From GCA-020344555 sp964405925 (GTDB taxonomy: Bacteria; Planctomycetota; Phycisphaerae; UBA1845): 64,000 bases of DNA. Shown here piece after piece: positions 35,323 to 44,762 of the stretch; the first letter of the stretch is position 1; every line of letters starts with the position of its first letter. The position numbers were made by a program, and so were the translations under genes. The stretch lies in the NCBI GenBank assembly GCA_964405925.1, contig CAYOQG010000002.1, positions 5,452-69,451 on the forward strand, in the 5' to 3' direction. Below the pieces are notes generated by a model. The model was not told the DNA's origin and searched no databases. It saw only the letters and a list, made by a program, of their open reading frames with translations.

Positions 35323-36105
35323 CTACCCGCCTGCAATACGTTCTTCCGTGGGGCTGAAAAGGTCGTAACGTTTGGCGATGCCGGCTACGATGTCGATGGA
35401 TTCGAGGCCTGCGTCCTTGCCGGCGGGGCTAAGCAGGCGATCGACCATGTTCTGCGGCAACAGCGGGCCCGCGTTCGAGATCCGCGGCTGAATCTCACAA
35501 CAACGATAGACGGCGGTCGAGAGCGAAACCTCAAAGCGACGGGTAATCAGCGGGAGTAGGCGTTTGCGCCAGAGCCATTCGGACTCGGGTGTTGCCTGCA
35601 TGAGTTGGAGCGTGCAGCGGGCCCGATCCATGCCGTGTTGGTCATAGAGGCGTCCTAGCTCTCGCTCTAACAGCGGAAGCGGGACCAGGAAGGCGGCCGC
35701 AAATCGATCCGCTTCACGTTCAAGCTTTCCCGGAGATCCCGGTCCTTCGGCCGGTGTCTCGTGAAAAACGTCGCGGGCCCTGGCGTGCAGCGTCAGGTGC
35801 CCGAGCTCGTGAGCGCACGTAAAGCGACATCGCCCTTCGTGTTCCGTGACGCGCTCGTCGATGAGGATCTCCCGTTCTTTGGCGAATGTGGCCCCAAGGA
35901 CATCGTGGCCGAGGTGCGAGAGATCGCTAATGCCGAAGCGTATACCGAGCGGCCCTTCGATCCAGTCTTCGACGGGGACGGGTAGGGGAATCTCCTCCAG
36001 CCCGAGCTTCCTACGGCATCGTTCGAGGCATGTCAGCGCGCGGGTTTCGATCATCCGTCTACCGTAACGGGGCTGAAAAACCTTAGCTCGCGTAAGCTCG
36101 GCCAC
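35323..36105 (-). CDS. ImmA/IrrE-type metallopeptidase
   Basis: A 260-residue protein with the zinc-peptidase motif HELGH (in RFTCAHELGHLTLHA) and a downstream Glu-rich helix EREADRFAAAFLVPLP, the signature of ImmA/IrrE proteins. In ICEBs1 and similar elements ImmA cleaves the repressor encoded beside it to induce excision. The XRE repressor gene ends 14 bases upstream, fitting that model. Start GTG 36105 follows AAAAGGTG; an ATG 17 codons in is possible. The C-terminal 90 residues resemble the usual regulatory part. Confidence 0.85.
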   Translation of the reverse strand: MAELTRAKVFQPRYGRRMIETRALTCLERCRRKLGLEEIPLPVPVEDWIEGPLGIRFGISDLSHLGHDVLGATFAKEREILIDERVTEHEGRCRFTCAHELGHLTLHARARDVFHETPAEGPGSPGKLEREADRFAAAFLVPLPLLERELGRLYDQHGMDRARCTLQLMQATPESEWLWRKRLLPLITRRFEVSLSTAVYRCCEIQPRISNAGPLLPQNMVDRLLSPAGKDAGLESIDIVAGIAKRYDLFSPTEERIAGG

Positions 36106-36119
36106 GTATCACCTTTTGA

Positions 36120-36503
36120 TCAACGCCGCTTGTCCCCGGTCATTCGCTTCGCTTGGCCGATGAGGCGGTCCCATTGCTCAGGCGTGAGCTTTCGGGCCGT
36201 GCGCAGAAACTCGGGCACCTTCGCGGCCGTAGTGGCGTCCTGGTTGGCAACTTCCGCCACGACGGTGTCGGCCCGCTGCCAGCCTGATCGCAGGTCAGCC
36301 TCCGGCATGCCGTACGCCGCAGCGATTCTCTTGAGCAAGTCCTCCGAGGGTGTTCGGCGCCCCTTCTCGATGTCCGTCAGATGGGCTGGCGCGATGCCGA
36401 GAATTCTCGCCATCTCGCGCAAGCCCTTCTTGAGTGTTTCCACACGTTGTGCTCGGAGGACCTCGCCGATGGGTTGTTGTCTGTATGGTCTCTTCTGGGC
36501 CAT
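36120..36503 (-). CDS. XRE-family HTH regulator (ImmR-like)
   Basis: A 127-residue protein with an N-terminal lambda-repressor-type HTH: GLREMARILGIAPAHLTDIE then KGRRTPSEDLLKRIAAAYGM. The C-terminal part (VPEFLRTARKLTPEQWDRLI) may be an oligomerisation or ImmA-recognition segment. It precedes the ImmA-like gene with a 14-base gap. It probably represses the element's mobility genes until cleaved. ATG 36503 is chosen because the domain starts there. Confidence 0.85.
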   Translation of the reverse strand: MAQKRPYRQQPIGEVLRAQRVETLKKGLREMARILGIAPAHLTDIEKGRRTPSEDLLKRIAAAYGMPEADLRSGWQRADTVVAEVANQDATTAAKVPEFLRTARKLTPEQWDRLIGQAKRMTGDKRR

Positions 36504-36544
36504 TATCGTGCTCTCCAATCCAATCGTTCGCTTACATGCTAACA

Positions 36545-37147
36545 TCAGATTGGGGCCGGGTCAAGGCTCTGACCATTTTTTTCTGCGAGCGGTGTCCGGC
36601 GGACGAACACGGGGGCCGAAGCGGGTGGCGGCTTTCGGTATGCGTACCGGCGAAGACTCAGTACTGGTGCGAAGAGATAAGTGGCAATGCAGGCGATGTA
36701 GCCAAGATACGCGACCTCGACCGATTCCGGCCGGCCAAGTGACTGAAACAGGCAAGCGCAGCCCCAGAGCATGGCCTCGCAAGCGGTAAGGAGGGCCAGA
36801 ATCGTCCCCTGGCCCGATCGGCCTGCGGCTTTCCTGCGGTTTGGGTGGCGGGACTGGAAGACCAGCAGTTCCTCCCTCGCAAGCTGGTTCACCGAGCGTT
36901 CGATCTCGTCAATGCGACGGAGGTGGTCTTCTTTCGCCCGAGCGTGGGCGACGGTGGTCGTCAGAAGCCATGCAAACGCCGCCGGTATCGGCTCTACCTG
37001 CTGTACGAGAGGGTGTACCGCAAACACATCTTGCTGTTCGCTTACGGATGCTGCAAAGTCAATCGCGGCACAGCCAGTATCTTCACGTTCTGCGTACAAA
37101 GGGCCGGGGCGGCGAAATGACAACCACCCCGGTGCTGTGTTGGACAA
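36545..37147 (-). CDS. putative small membrane protein
   Basis: This frame codes for up to 200 residues but lacks a clear ATG; the outermost start is TTG and the true one is uncertain. A charged helix (AKEDHLRRIDEIERSVNQLA) precedes two hydrophobic stretches, TILALLTACEAMLWGCACLF and VAYLGYIACIATYLFAPVLS, which look like a membrane hairpin. Gene order (all neighbours minus strand) supports it. No family recognised. Confidence 0.4.
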   Translation of the reverse strand: MSNTAPGWLSFRRPGPLYAEREDTGCAAIDFAASVSEQQDVFAVHPLVQQVEPIPAAFAWLLTTTVAHARAKEDHLRRIDEIERSVNQLAREELLVFQSRHPNRRKAAGRSGQGTILALLTACEAMLWGCACLFQSLGRPESVEVAYLGYIACIATYLFAPVLSLRRYAYRKPPPASAPVFVRRTPLAEKNGQSLDPAPI

Positions 37148-37159
37148 TCGCAGCCCGCG

Positions 37160-37321
37160 CTACGAGCGCGATGACTTCTGCTCAGCCGACGCCGTGTCGG
37201 TCGGCTTCGCTGTCCGCTCAACTGCCTTATGACTCGGGGCCGTCTTGTCGGCCGCTTGGGCCTCCTTCTTCTTCGTGCTCTTGCTCGCCATCTCGGTCTT
37301 CGTGCAATGACCGTTCGTCAT
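37160..37321 (-). CDS. short Lys/Ser-rich protein, doubtful
   Basis: A 53-residue frame from ATG 37321 with AGAGGTGG upstream, very rich in Lys, Ala, Thr and Ser. It overlaps the 3' end of the membrane-protein gene by 95 bases in another frame. It might be a coupled small basic protein or a chance frame. Confidence 0.3.
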   Translation of the reverse strand: MTNGHCTKTEMASKSTKKKEAQAADKTAPSHKAVERTAKPTDTASAEQKSSRS

Positions 37322-37862
37322 CGTCCACCTCTCTTTCTCTGGTTCCAAGAAGAACTTCCGCTCGCGAGTAGTACTTCCTCAAGGTGTCCCGCGAGCCTGC
37401 CCAGTAAATGCATGCAACTGCGAGAATCCCACAATCCAACGGGTCCAAGTCGGCGATCGGACGCCCAGCCACGACAAGGCGGGCCGCGAATAGAAAGAGC
37501 ATGACAACCAGCATATTTGCGTAGAACTGGTAGTATCTGTAGTGATTGTCGATGAGGGCCTCGAACGCTCCCAGGCACTCCTGGAGCCTGGAGTCGTCCC
37601 AAGCAGGCCTTCGGATGCCGGTCACTTCGTGCAGGCGGTCGACGATTACCCAGCGAATAGTGCTGGCCGTGAGGCCTGCGACCACCGACGCGAGGGTGAC
37701 GTAAAGGAACCCCCCCACCGATGCTGAGTCGCCAGAGGCCACCGATGACGCGAGGAGCCACGCCCTCAGCGTCGGTGAGAAATGGCTGACGCCCCAGAGG
37801 CTGACGAAACCCGGCAGAACGAAAGCGATCAACAGACCGAAGTTCTTGCCCGAGACCTCCAT
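37227..37862 (-). CDS. four-helix membrane protein of the element
   Basis: A 211-residue protein starting at ATG 37862 (AAGGAGG upstream). Four membrane segments are visible: FGLLIAFVLPGFVSLWGVSHF, LYVTLASVVAGLTASTIRWV, YANMLVVMLFLFAARLVVAG and CGILAVACIYWAGS. Between helices 2 and 3 a soluble loop holds the LIDNHYRYYQFYANM motif. The C terminus is very acidic (EREVDDDERSLHEDRDGEQE). It is a plausible conserved accessory protein of mobile elements, with no known function. Confidence 0.65.
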   Translation of the reverse strand: MEVSGKNFGLLIAFVLPGFVSLWGVSHFSPTLRAWLLASSVASGDSASVGGFLYVTLASVVAGLTASTIRWVIVDRLHEVTGIRRPAWDDSRLQECLGAFEALIDNHYRYYQFYANMLVVMLFLFAARLVVAGRPIADLDPLDCGILAVACIYWAGSRDTLRKYYSRAEVLLGTREREVDDDERSLHEDRDGEQEHEEEGGPSGRQDGPES

Positions 37863-38020
37863 CACGGCCGCCCTCCTTCGGGCAACCGGTAAGCACCTGA
37901 CTGAAACAAGCGGCCGTCAACGGGCGTCTCCTCGCGGCGGTGACGGTCAGGCCGTCTCCTCCGTACGTACGATTTTATGCATATTAAATCAGACATCAAC
38001 CCCAAAAAAAGAAAGTTGGT

Positions 38021-38287
38021 TCAATCCGCGGGACGACGGATCGGCGGCGGGCCCGGGAGGATCCAAATCCGGCCCGACTCGCCCGTTTCCGAGTCTTGAA
38101 AGTACAGGTCGACACCTTCCTCTCTGGCCTTAAGCAGATCGTTGTAGACCATTATGGCCTCGCGGATTACCTCCGCGACGGATTCCTTGCCCGTGAGGCT
38201 CTGCAGCCGTTTGAGGTCCTTCAGCCCCTCGTTCGGGAGCCACAGGGTGAATCGGGTCTTCTTCGCTCCGGCTCTTCGTGGGCTCAT
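38021..38287 (-). CDS. ribbon-helix-helix DNA-binding protein
   Basis: An 88-residue protein with the RHH pattern: a basic N terminus, the strand RFTLWLPNE, then helices LKDLKRLQSLTG and SVAEVIREAIMVYNDLL. Such proteins bind operators as dimers and often serve as antitoxins or plasmid-control factors. No toxin-like gene adjoins it, so a regulatory role in the element is likelier. Confidence 0.75.
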   Translation of the reverse strand: MSPRRAGAKKTRFTLWLPNEGLKDLKRLQSLTGKESVAEVIREAIMVYNDLLKAREEGVDLYFQDSETGESGRIWILPGPPPIRRPAD

Positions 38288-38451
38288 GCCTCAACTCCCG
38301 TTGGCAATGGATATGCAAATGATATGCATTTTCGCCCGACCGTACAAGCCACACGCGACGACCGTGCAAAGCACTGTGCGACCGACGGGGGGATCACCCG
38401 GGAGGTGGTCCGTTCCAGGATGAAGAGAGGTCCGGTGGTGCGTGAACCTTT

Positions 38452-38571
38452 CTTCGTTGCGTACAAATGGTCAATAGACCCCTCCTTCTGTTTGTGGCTG
38501 TGCTCCCAGAGCGCGGTCAGCGACGGGAAGCTCTCGTCGGGTCTGCGGCGAAACAACTCGTTGTGGGCGCG
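38452..38571 (-). pseudogene. DUF932 gene fragment
   Basis: Forty codons (RAHNELFRRRPDESFPSL then TALWEHSHKQKEGSIDHLYA) match the first 40 residues of the intact DUF932 protein at 55.8 kb. Neither a start nor the rest of the protein is present; the frame degenerates on both sides. It shows that a second DUF932 copy once stood here, 260 bases from the left edge of a group II intron. Confidence 0.6.
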
Positions 38572-38829
38572 CCCTCGTGCACCAGAAGGCTGGTGCCTGA
38601 CACGCCCCGCGCGTGAGAAAACGCCAGCATGAGCTGACAATTGCTGCGCGGTACGGTAGGAATGCGGAGCGGGTCTTGAACCCGTGGTCGTCACGAACGT
38701 CAACACGTTGCCGTGGCGCCGTACAAATGGGCGGCATCACTCGGTAAACCCGGCCTCACCAGCCGGGCTAAGAGAGCGGTCTCACCAACCGCTACGGTGC
38801 TACCCGTAGAGCCGGACCGCGTCGAGAGG

Positions 38830-41254
38830 GTGCGCCGTGGTGCGCACCGAGTGAATTCCCGAGTAAATCGGGTGGAGTTCAGGGACGGACTCCGAGGCGA
38901 ACCAGCTTACCTGGAGCCGAAAGGTGATGGGGACAAGAGCATGCTGGTGAAGCGGAGGGCGCCGGAAGGCGTGTATGGAGTCGCTCCGCAACGCCTGAGC
39001 GATAAGGTTAAGGCTGGATTGCTTGAACCCCAATGTCCAGCGGTAGAAGCGCAGACCCGTCGGCAGCACGCTTGAGGCCGGCGCCGCCGACAGCCACGGA
39101 ATCCGCCTCTCATCCGTGGTAGTCCCTGGTTGGCGGGCGATGCGCAGTGAGCGCATCCAAGGGCATGAGTGGGGAACCTACGTCGCTCTAGAACGTTCCT
39201 CGGTGACGAAACACGGGATCGCCTAAGGGGCGCGAGCCCTAAGGTGACGGAGTCCTCGTAGTAGTCGTGGGAGTAACGCCCCGCCAGGGAGAACGGGAAA
39301 GCCGTTCACAGGGCGAAGGGGGACAGGTAGTTGTGATGTCAGATCCATGAGGTACGCGAGATGCGGACAGCCGAAACGGTACTGAACATCCTACGTGAGA
39401 GGGCAACGTGGTTTGCCCGTGGAAGGGCTGTATCGACAGCTCTACCGAACTGACCTGTACCTGCGTGCCTACGCGAAGCTATATGCGAACGACGGCGCGC
39501 TGACAGCAGGCGTAACGGAAGAAACGGTGGACGGGATGTCGCTGGCGAAGATTGACGCCATCATCGTGGCACTACGGCGCGAGGCCTATCGCTGGACGCC
39601 GGTGCGGCGGACGTATATCCCGAAGAAAAACGGCAAGTTGCGGCCGTTGGGTATGCCGACTTGGAGCGACAAGCTTCTTCAGGAAGTGATACGTTCGCTC
39701 CTGGAGGCGTACTACGAGCCGCAGTTCAGCCATCGCTCACACGGTTTCCGTCCGGGACGCGGCTGTCATACGGCGCTTCGGGAGATACAAACGAATGGGA
39801 CAGGAACCAAGTGGTTTATTGAAGGCGACCTATCAAAGTGCTTCGATCGCATCGATCACTCGGTGCTGATGAGCATTCTCGCCGAGCGAATCCACGATAA
39901 CCGGTTCCTTCGCCTGATTCGCAATCTCCTGGACGCCGGATACTTGGAGGACTGGCAGTTCAACGCCACTTATAGCGGAGTGCCGCAAGGTGGTGTGATC
40001 AGCCCGTTACTTTCAAATCTGGTACTGGACAAGTTGGACGAGTTCGTCGAGACGAAGCTGATCCCGGCATACACACGGGGCCACCGCAGGAAGACCTACG
40101 CTCCTTATGTCGCGCTGACCGTTGCGGCGTCGCGGGCGCGGAAACGCGGGGATCATGAACGGGCCAAAACGCTCATGCGCGAGGCTCGACGGCTTCCCTC
40201 CAGGAAGCCGGAAGACCCCAACTACCGGCGCCTGTGGTACGTGCGGTATGCCGACGACTTCCTGCTCGGACTCATCGGCCCGAAGGCCGAGGCAGAAGAG
40301 ATCAAGCGGAAACTCGCCTCGTATTTACGTGACGAGTTGAAGCTTGAACTCAACAGGGACAAGACGCTCATCACGCATGCGCGGGATGGGCGGGCGAAGT
40401 TCCTGGGGTACGAGGTGCATACGATGCACGCCGACGATCAGCGCGACCTTCGTGGTCAGCGTGGCATCAACGGCGGTATCGGGCTGCGCGTCCCGCGACA
40501 CGTGATTAACGAGCATTGTGCTCGGTATATGCGACGCGGGAAGCCGGCGCACCTGCCTGAGCGACTGAACGACAGTGCATACAGCATGATCGTTCGCTAT
40601 CAGGCAGAGTACGGAGGCCTCGTGCAGTATTACCGGCTGGCGTACAACCTGCATACGCTTCAGCGATTGAAGTGGGTCATGGAGGTGTCGCTGGTCAAGA
40701 CGCTGGCCAACAAGTTCCGCACGACCGCCCGGAAGGTTTACCGGCGGTTTGGAACGCGCCTGGAAACACCGGACGGCACGTACAAGGTGCTGCAGGTGGA
40801 GGCGCCGCGTGGCCCCGGCAAAGAGCCGTTACGGGCTCATTGGGGGGCCATCCCGTTGAAGCGGAACCCCTGGGCGGCGGTCTGCGAATCCGAGCGGAAG
40901 ATTTGGAGCGGTCGTAGCGAGTTGCTGGAACGGCTGTTGGCGCAGAAATGCGAGCTTTGTGGTGGACCGGATGATATCGAAGTCCATCATATTCGAAAGC
41001 TCGCCGATGTGCGCAAGAAAGGCCGCTCCCGGCCCAAGTGGATGGAAATCATGGCGGCACGCCGGCGTAAGACTCTCGTGGTCTGTCGGGCGTGTCATGA
41101 TGAAATCCATCATGGGCGCTACGACGGAGCTGCGGTCGCGTAGTGCAACTACTGGAGAGCCGGGTGATAAGGAAACTATCACGCCCGGTTCGGAGGAGAG
41201 GTGTTGGAAAAGCGTCCCGATGCACGGGGATGGCTCGCTGGCATCTTATCCTAC
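38830..41254 (+). mobile_element. group II intron 1 (HNH type)
   Basis: The 5' end is GTGCGCC, as in intron 2. The intron-encoded protein lies in domain IV. Domain V (41157-41191) folds as GAGCCGGGTGATAA, loop GAAA, then CTATCACGCCCGGTTC. Domain VI follows, ending ...CATCTTATCCTAC at 41254, aligned with the end of intron 2. The flanking exon sequences show no recognisable gene, and the left flank has two terminator-like hairpins (CCCGGC/GCCGGG type near 38748). Boundaries were set by alignment with intron 2. Confidence 0.75.
39395..41143 (+). CDS. group II intron reverse transcriptase/maturase with HNH nuclease, N terminus shifted
   Basis: A 582-residue protein read from GTG 39395. RT motifs: PKKNGKLRPLGMPTWSDKLL, HGFRPGRGCHTAL, SPLLSNL and the catalytic YADD in VRYADDFLLG. 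Domain X follows, and the C terminus is a Cys-His HNH endonuclease (CELCGG, EVHHIRKL, CRACHDEIHHG). ATG 39361 would give the expected start MRTAETVLNILRE, but it is in the wrong frame: one base is missing near 39400, so the intact protein must start later or is impaired. Comparison with the maturase at 52835 supports this. It would assist splicing and mobility. Confidence 0.88.
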   Translation: MRGQRGLPVEGLYRQLYRTDLYLRAYAKLYANDGALTAGVTEETVDGMSLAKIDAIIVALRREAYRWTPVRRTYIPKKNGKLRPLGMPTWSDKLLQEVIRSLLEAYYEPQFSHRSHGFRPGRGCHTALREIQTNGTGTKWFIEGDLSKCFDRIDHSVLMSILAERIHDNRFLRLIRNLLDAGYLEDWQFNATYSGVPQGGVISPLLSNLVLDKLDEFVETKLIPAYTRGHRRKTYAPYVALTVAASRARKRGDHERAKTLMREARRLPSRKPEDPNYRRLWYVRYADDFLLGLIGPKAEAEEIKRKLASYLRDELKLELNRDKTLITHARDGRAKFLGYEVHTMHADDQRDLRGQRGINGGIGLRVPRHVINEHCARYMRRGKPAHLPERLNDSAYSMIVRYQAEYGGLVQYYRLAYNLHTLQRLKWVMEVSLVKTLANKFRTTARKVYRRFGTRLETPDGTYKVLQVEAPRGPGKEPLRAHWGAIPLKRNPWAAVCESERKIWSGRSELLERLLAQKCELCGGPDDIEVHHIRKLADVRKKGRSRPKWMEIMAARRRKTLVVCRACHDEIHHGRYDGAAVA

Positions 41255-41418
41255 CGCTTATCCGGTTCGACGGAGGCTCTGCAGAGTAATCCCGTCTTTC
41301 GGAGTAATCCTGCAGTTCTATCCGATATGCGAATGACATTTTGAACCGGGGCGACGGAGACACGCCTCGTCGAGCCGTGAGGTCTTGCGGAACGACGAGG
41401 TCGTAGCAGTTGAAGTAG

Positions 41419-44001
41419 GTGCGTCTCGACGCTTCGAGACAAATCCTGCCAAGGGGGTTCGGGCCGAAGCCCACTTCGCGTGGGCCCACTCGGGTGGAAG
41501 GCTCGTCAGGTTCGTTCAACCTCTGCCAGCGTGGGGAGTTCGCAGCGTGGTGACGCGCGCGACCGGGCTTGGACCAAGCTCGGGGACCCTCGTCAAGCAC
41601 GAGGGCTACGAAAAGCTCAGGGCGCGGCGCTAGGCCGCGTGGCAATGTTGGCGAGAGCCAACCTGGATTGGAGGAAAATCCAGTCCTCACCCCAGCGAAG
41701 TTCGGCGATTGCCAGCCGAACGGGCAATAGCTTCTGGGGGACAACGGCGAGTCGTGCGGGGAAGCTATCTCCCCAAGATGCGAACGTCGTGGATAGCTGA
41801 TATGGCTAGCCGGTTATTGGCAAACTCGAGGTTCCTAGAATTCGCTGAACACGCTCGACGCTCAGGCGATAACGATAGCAAATGGAGCGTGGAGGACGAA
41901 GCGGACGGGTCGTTGAGCTTACTCGTCCCTCGTATGGCTTCGGTCATGCGGGCGCTCGGTGGTTCCTCAACATCACCATCGAGCCAGTTCTCAAGCGCGG
42001 TACGCCGCGTCAAGGAACCGGAAGAGAGTCTAAGTCAGCGGGCAAATTGCCACGCGAGCAACGCCGGAACCCGACGGTGCTTCCTCGATTAGGCGAGGAT
42101 AGGTCGGTAGATGACCAATGCATCGTTCGGGGGCAGCGAGACCGTAGTACTCAGAGACGGTAGGACCGATCACATGGGGAAGGGTCTCAGGTTCAGTGGT
42201 TCCAGATGATTTGGAAACGGGCGGCTGTAGGCCGCCGAACATGGAGGACCATGATCGACGTAACCAAAGAAATGGAACATCTGTTTCGCTTGTCGAAACG
42301 CGAGCCCGGCAAGCGTTTCAACCGGCTCTGGGCCGTCGTGACGGCGCCGGAGTGGTTGACGCACGCTTGGGCGCAGATCCGGGGTAACCGGGGCAGCCGA
42401 ACGGCCGGTATCGATGGCGATACGGCCGCCGGCATCGACCCGGCCCGGATCGACTCGTTATCCAGAAGTCTGCAGGCGGGCACGTACCGGCCAAATCCGG
42501 TGCGTCGCGTCTACATTCCGAAGGGCAACGGGAAGTTGAGGCCGTTGGGAATCCCGACGATCGAAGATCGCATAGTGCAGCAGGCCTTGCGCATGGTGCT
42601 CGAACCGATCTTCGAAGCGGACTTTCTCGACTGCTCTCATGGCTTCCGTAGGAAACGGAGTGTTCATACGGCGTTACATGACGTCGCGGTGGCGTACCCT
42701 CGCACGAGTTGGATCGTCGAGGGCGACATCGTCGGATGCTTCGATAACATTCCGCACGGAAAGCTATTGGAAGCAGTGCGCCGCCGCGTGGCGGACGTGA
42801 AGGTTGTCAGCCTGATCGGGCGTTTTCTCAAGGCTGGGTATATGGAGGATTGGGTGTATCACAGGACGTATAGTGGGACGCCGCAAGGAGGCATCGTTAG
42901 CCCGCTACTGTGCAACATCTTCCTCCACCAACTGGATGAGTTCATGGCCCGGGAGCTTGAGGCGAATCGACGGCAGACCGCTCGGGAGGCCTCTCGGCGT
43001 GTGTCGAAGGGGTACCAGCGTGTCAGCCGCGAGCTTCGCAAGCGGCGCATGCAATTGAAGCGGGCGTCACGCGCGGAGCGTCGAGTGCTTCTGGATGAAC
43101 TCGGCCAGTGGGAGAAGCAGCAGCGACGAGAGCCGTACTTCACGGAACGCCATCCGTGCAAGTTTGGCTACGTGCGCTATGCCGATGATTTTGTCGTGAT
43201 GGTCAACGGCACCAAGGAGGACGCCGAGGCCGTGAAGCGACAAGTAACGGACAAACTGGAGTCGATGGGACTGACGCTCAGTGATGAGAAAACTAAGCTC
43301 ACCCACTGGCGAAATCCCGTGACGTTCCTGGGTTTTAACGTCCAGGGACGGCCACGACCGAAGGGCGTCCAGATTACGGCCATCTTCTCAATCCCACCGG
43401 AGAAAGAACGTCAGGTTCTTCGGGAGATCAAGACGGTCTGTAGTTGGAACCAGTTGCCGGAAGCCGACGTGATGTGTCGCGTCGGCGCGATCTACCGGGG
43501 CTGGTGCAACTACTACCGGTTCGCCAGCGGACCGCAGAGCGTGTTCAGCCGCGTGTCGTATCAGGCCTGGTGGCATTATGTGCGTTATTTGGCGCGTAAG
43601 CGCCATGCGCGCATTCCCCAGGTCCTTCGGCACGAGAAACGTGCTGGGCGCCTGCGCACGCTGACGGTGAAGGGACGTACGGTGCAGACATTCCATACGA
43701 AGTCGGACGGTAAGGACTACTCTCTGAACATTGTTCCTCCAACCACGAGGAGCATTTGGATGGTACCCAAGCCAGACGGCTGGAATGTCGACCTGCGGCC
43801 TCTTCCACCCGATGAGTGGACCCGTTGGCAATACCGGATGAAGCGTTCGACAAACTGGCCACCGCCGACACGTGGGGCGATGGTCGAGAGCAGTAATTGG
43901 ACTGGAGCGCCGGATGCGCGGAAACGTGCTTGTCCGGTGCGGGAAGGGCTGCATGAAAACCAAGCTTCGTGAGAAGTCCAGGCGTCATGCTTCCACTTCA
44001 T
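41419..44001 (+). mobile_element. group II intron 3 (no HNH domain)
   Basis: The predicted start is GTGCG at 41419, 165 bases after intron 1. The 5' ~830 bases are rich in hairpins and precede the maturase. Domain V is at 43905-43942: outer stem GCGCCGGA with TCCGGTGC, inner stem GCGCG, GAAA loop, CGTGC. Domain VI probably ends with ...CTTCAT near 44001. The ends are less certain than for introns 1 and 2 because there is no second copy to compare. Confidence 0.6.
42251..43972 (+). CDS. group II intron reverse transcriptase/maturase
   Basis: About 573 residues from ATG 42251, which follows GGAGGACC. RT blocks are PKGNGKLRPLGIPTIEDRIV, SHGFRRKRSVHTALHDV, TPQGGIVSPLLCNI and the catalytic YADD in VRYADDFVVM, then thumb and maturase domain X (GWCNYYRFASG). 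There is no HNH domain. The frame continues through domain V, so the last ~25 residues (ending REGLHENQAS) are coded by the ribozyme core itself. It is a different lineage from the maturases of introns 1 and 2. Confidence 0.85.
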   Translation: MIDVTKEMEHLFRLSKREPGKRFNRLWAVVTAPEWLTHAWAQIRGNRGSRTAGIDGDTAAGIDPARIDSLSRSLQAGTYRPNPVRRVYIPKGNGKLRPLGIPTIEDRIVQQALRMVLEPIFEADFLDCSHGFRRKRSVHTALHDVAVAYPRTSWIVEGDIVGCFDNIPHGKLLEAVRRRVADVKVVSLIGRFLKAGYMEDWVYHRTYSGTPQGGIVSPLLCNIFLHQLDEFMARELEANRRQTAREASRRVSKGYQRVSRELRKRRMQLKRASRAERRVLLDELGQWEKQQRREPYFTERHPCKFGYVRYADDFVVMVNGTKEDAEAVKRQVTDKLESMGLTLSDEKTKLTHWRNPVTFLGFNVQGRPRPKGVQITAIFSIPPEKERQVLREIKTVCSWNQLPEADVMCRVGAIYRGWCNYYRFASGPQSVFSRVSYQAWWHYVRYLARKRHARIPQVLRHEKRAGRLRTLTVKGRTVQTFHTKSDGKDYSLNIVPPTTRSIWMVPKPDGWNVDLRPLPPDEWTRWQYRMKRSTNWPPPTRGAMVESSNWTGAPDARKRACPVREGLHENQAS

Positions 44002-44003
44002 AC

Positions 44004-44762
44004 CATGAAAGGCCCGCAAGGGCTTGCTGGTCATGCCAAGCAGAGACGGTGCCAAACCGCGAACAATCTGTGTCGAAGGGTAAGCGGAGCTTCTTGTTTC
44101 GTACGCTGAAATCATGAGGTGGCACAGCCACTTGGCTGACCGCTCATGGAAACTATGCCGTCGCGGAAGCACGGACATACGACGCAGACCCGGCCGGTAA
44201 CACGGTCTAGCAACGTGACTGATTGGTGGACAACTGCTGCTAATCCGGGAAGCTCTGCAGCCGCCGGGGTCGTGCCCGGTGCGCGACACTTGCGCTTGCT
44301 CGCAAGAGGTCGGTCGCGTGATTCAAACGCTGCAGAGTGGGAGTGTGGCTCAAGTAGAAGTCCCGAGGAGTCGGGAGCGGATTCCGCTGCAAGGCAGTGG
44401 CGGGCCGTTTGTGCGTCCGGGTGGTGCCGGATGCGTGGCAACAACGAAAGGGCTGACGGGTATTGATAGCTCGTTTGTACGGTGTGCCGGTGCGGAATCG
44501 ATCCGCAGCGGTCTTCTGGCGAGGTGGTTATGTGGTCACACGCGACCGGCGCGGGAGCGCTGGCCGCATGTGGCGATGTACTGACGGTGATAGCCGACGT
44601 GCGCCTTGCGCATGCTGGCTGATCGTGTGGTGCTTCGCGCTGCTTCTTATTACTGGGCGCGGTCAACTTGGAAACAAGTGTGACCGCGCCCGGTCTGCTG
44701 CGCGGGGCGCGTAAGGAATGGCAGTTTGGAAGGAGGTTTCTCGTGTACGACGGAGGATAATC
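44004..44762 (+). other. gene-free stretch with a long GAAA-capped hairpin
   Basis: About 750 bases after intron 3 show no recognisable gene. At 44655-44691 an 11-bp stem GGGCGCGGTCA/TGACCGCGCCC stacks on a 5-bp ACTTG/CAAGT stem closed by a GAAA tetraloop, with one unpaired G. No T run follows, so it is not an ordinary terminator. It lies 72 bases before the next start codon. It could be a regulatory RNA, a processing site or a transfer-origin hairpin. Confidence 0.45.
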
